A stretch of 28,641 nucleotides of DNA. It comes from Dunaliella salina (taxonomy: Eukaryota; Chlorophyta; Chlorophyceae; Chlamydomonadales; Dunaliellaceae). Shown one piece after another: positions 26,692 through 28,641 of the stretch. The translations under genes were made by a program, and so were the position numbers. The stretch lies in NCBI GenBank assembly GCA_002284615.2, contig MU069480.1, positions 133,577-162,217 of the forward strand. The letters are read 5' to 3'. The notes beneath the pieces are model-generated. The model searched no databases. It saw only the letters and a list, made by a program, of their open reading frames with translations, and was not told the DNA's origin. The stretch's first letter is position 1; the number at the start of each line of letters is the position of its first letter.

Positions 26692-26739
26692 TTCGCGTAT
26701 ATACGCGACGTACGCGTATTTTACACGTATATACGCGAA
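26692..26739. repeat. 48-bp inverted repeat with CG/TA alternation
   Basis: The arms TTCGCGTATATACG (26692-26705) and CGTATATACGCGAA (26726-26739) are perfect complements around a 20-base spacer. The left arm contains the 14-bp self-palindrome CGCGTATATACGCG. On the minus strand the spacer end holds TGTAA (26725-26721), the green-algal polyadenylation word, about 250 bases downstream of the MED10 stop. Confidence 0.85.
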
Positions 26740-26974
26740 CGGTAACTCCCAGACCCGTGAATGACCCAACCCTGATGCGCAGCATCAAACGCCATGATGC
26801 AATGCCTCCAGGATCCTCTGCCTCATATCAATGGATCAAACTGATTTTATGCTCACAGCAACCTCTCTTCACGCTCCAGACCAATTTTGGTCTATCATTG
26901 TACTTTGCTTGTAGTCATGCTCTTGCATTGTGCGCTTATCCTAATATGCTTGCAGCTTGTGCACTTGTCAATTG

Positions 26975-28396
26975 TCATTCTGACGTTGTCTTTTGCTCCC
27001 TGCACAGCGCTTTGGCCGCAAAAATCCTGCTCCTACTACTGGCCCATATGCTTTTTCCTTTTGGATGGAGCTCGAGATGTGGCAGTCCAGGAAGAGAGGA
27101 CAGAGCTACTCAAGAATTCTGGAACGACTGCAACTCCACTTTGTCTCTTACAGGCCACGCCTGGCCTCAGTCACCTCTCACAAACATTGCTGCACTTAGG
27201 CGTTAGCAAGATGGACCAAGAACCCTCCAGGCACAAGCAAGATGAACAAGTAAGCCTGGCAACTAATGGTCCTAGAGCTTTTGGCATAAAGAGAGGAAAG
27301 AGAGCAAGCGTAGCAAGTAAACGCCCAACGCTATAACTTTTCAAATAAAGGAGCAAGCCTGGCAAGTGATGGTCCTAGAACTCTCAGCATAAAGAGTGAG
27401 AAGAGAGCAAGCGTAGCAGGTAAAGGCCTTACGCAATGAGTTTTAGTACAAAGGACATGGGAGCAAGTCTGGCGAGGAATGGTTCTCAGTTTTACAAAAG
27501 ACAGCTTGAAAAAGTCCCTTACCTGTAAGCAGATGCCGTCTCTGGCATGTCCGCCTCCATTCTGGCCACGACCGAGTCCCACAGGCATTGCACGGCCTCC
27601 ACCTTCCCTTTACTTGCCTGCGTTTGCCGTGTGTCACGTGCAGCCATCATTGATTAATCCTTTTACCTTTTATGAGCAGGCTAGCAGTCGCAATTCTTGA
27701 CTGAAGGCCTTATCCTTGTAAACCTGGTAAACCTTGTCACATGCAGCCAGCAGTGCCTCATTGACAAGCAGCTTGCAGGCAAACTTTGAAACATACAATC
27801 CAGCATCAGGAGCGCAGGCACAGCTGTGTTGTGCACATCCCCTCCCCGCATTTTTGAAACATACCCCCCACATCTTTGAACCTAAAAAGCACTTTGAAAC
27901 ATTCCTCCCTTATTTTTGCAAACAAAGGCAAGCAATGGGAACCAAGGCACAACTGTGTTTCGCAGGTTCCCTCTTCACAACCAACACAGCCAATTTGGCC
28001 AAAACAAAGAAATGCGCTTGCATTTCATTTGGAGTGAATGAAATAGCATAAGCTACGTCTAAAATCTGCTGATATTGACGCAGACACGGAGAAGCTGATG
28101 GGCCCTTCATAAGAGATGACTCTCAGCAACAGTCAGGCTTTTCAACTGTTGAACTTTTCGAGATTTGAAATGGTTTCCTGTGAGTGGTCTCTGGCTTTTC
28201 AACACAAGGCCTTCTGCCTCCACTCTCTCCTCAATCAGAAAGGGCTTTTGCCTTTGCTCTTCCCTGGAAGAGAGAGACCCCGGATGACGCTCACCTGGTT
28301 ATCACGGTCGCATGCCTTGAACACCTCCGCGGTATACTGGTTCACATTACCACCCTCATCCAGGTACCTGATAGCAATGTTGGCCAGCGAAACATT
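26975..28396 (-). CDS. MED10: Mediator subunit 10 (MED10/NUT2), 3' exons (5' end outside window)
   Basis: Three minus-strand exons join in one frame. Exon 28396-28295 (after CACATTTTCAG, donor GTGAGC): NVSLANIAIRYLDEGGNVNQ then YTAEVFKACDRDNQ. Exon 27617-27523 (after AAACGCAG, donor GTAAGG): ASKGKVEAVQCLWDSVVARM then EADMPETASAY plus two bases. Exon 26999-26975 (after GCTGTGCAG): completes Arg, then EQKTTSE and TGA. This matches the conserved core of MED10: IP-x-x-[IV]-x-Y-[IL]-D-E-G-x-N-P-x-x-YT-x-E, NQ-x-x-KGK-[IV]-[ED], and a C-terminal P-E-x-x-x-x-YR. MED10 is a middle-module subunit of Mediator, the coactivator linking transcription factors to RNA polymerase II. The window begins in the intron before the first exon listed. 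Introns are 677 and 523 bp. The final tiny exon is the least certain part. Confidence 0.85.
27240..27480. repeat. About 108-bp minisatellite in MED10 intron
   Basis: AGCAAGCCTGGCAAGTGATG-type starts occur at about 27246, 27353 and 27463, and GAGAGCAAGCGTAGCA recurs at about 27300 and 27405. There are about two and a third copies with a period of 107-110 bp. Confidence 0.8.
27618..28294 (-). other. MED10 intron
   Basis: Bounded by GTGAGC donor (28294) and AAACGCAG acceptor (27618). I see no other gene or repeat in it. Confidence 0.6.
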
Positions 28397-28549
28397 CTGA
28401 AAATGTGGGTGTGATGAAGCAATTTGGTTTTGAAAATTCGACGACTTTGACCCCGACGCAAGTGGCGTCTTTTGATTGAACATTACGGCAAGTACACCAA
28501 TTTCATCATGCATGCCATACCTTGGACATACATGCTCAAATCTCAACTG

Positions 28550-28569
28550 CCTGCCTGCTTGACTGCCTG

Positions 28570-28611
<42 letters not shown>

Positions 28612-28641
28612 GTGTGTGTGTGTGTGTGTGTGTTGTGTGTG
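28550..28641. repeat. (GT)n microsatellite at window end
   Basis: Starts with CCTGCCTG units and continues as GT repeats with two TTG interruptions to the end. It lies in the upstream intron of MED10. Confidence 0.95.

Noticed and set aside
26757..27336. Two overlapping 149-residue + strand proteins
   Set aside because: They overlap the MED10 last exon and minisatellite on the opposite strand, show no domain and no codon-like regularity.

Overview
The window looks like nuclear DNA of a green alga, probably chlorophycean. Coding exons are short and separated by long introns with GTGCGT/GTGAGC/GTACGT donors. There are many dinucleotide and trinucleotide arrays, and the dominant transposons resemble the dual-endonuclease LINE clade (Dualen/RandI) described from Chlamydomonas. 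No bacterial operon structure, rRNA or CRISPR array is visible. The organism is inferred from these traits, not from a database match.

Two host genes frame the window. On the left, + strand, four or five exons (70-223, 589-651, 1817-1912, 5197-5273, 6502-6553) encode the acetyl-CoA-binding part of a GNAT N-acetyltransferase. Its 3.3-kb third intron holds a LINE fragment and a (GT)n array. On the right, - strand, three exons (28396-28295, 27617-27523, 26999-26975) encode the C-terminal part of Mediator subunit 10 (MED10). The 5' exons of both genes lie outside the window.

Between them is a retrotransposon-dominated block. About 12 kb (20375 down to 8310, - strand) is one near full-length LINE. 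Reading in its coding direction it shows a C2H2-finger ORF1-like protein, a Josephin-like cysteine protease, an AP-type endonuclease (APE), a reverse transcriptase, a low-complexity linker, a PHD finger, a chromodomain-like stretch, RNase H, a zinc knuckle and a PD-ExK restriction-like endonuclease (RLE). It is broken by several frameshifts, at least two nonsense codons and two insertions: a 3'-end fragment of its own family (11866-12062, opposite strand) and a different 5'-truncated LINE (10393-11536) bounded by a perfect 19-bp target-site duplication and carrying a 632-base assembly gap.

Around it lie further copies of the same family: + strand fragments at 2405-4850, 22302-23317 and 23470-24690; - strand pieces at 20390-20690 and about 21430-21545; and a 5'-end-like piece at 8060-8287. 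A tRNA-derived SINE at 20872-21108 ends in a copy of the LINE 3' terminus, which suggests it is mobilised by this LINE. On the minus strand, 3' ends directly abut 5' ends at two places, giving a head-to-tail array.

Other elements are a 441-bp terminal-inverted-repeat element with TA duplications (5751-6191) and several minisatellites (120, 90, 82, 72 and about 108 bp periods). The stretches 6554-8060, 21546-22291 and 24700-26974 contain no gene I can identify with confidence.
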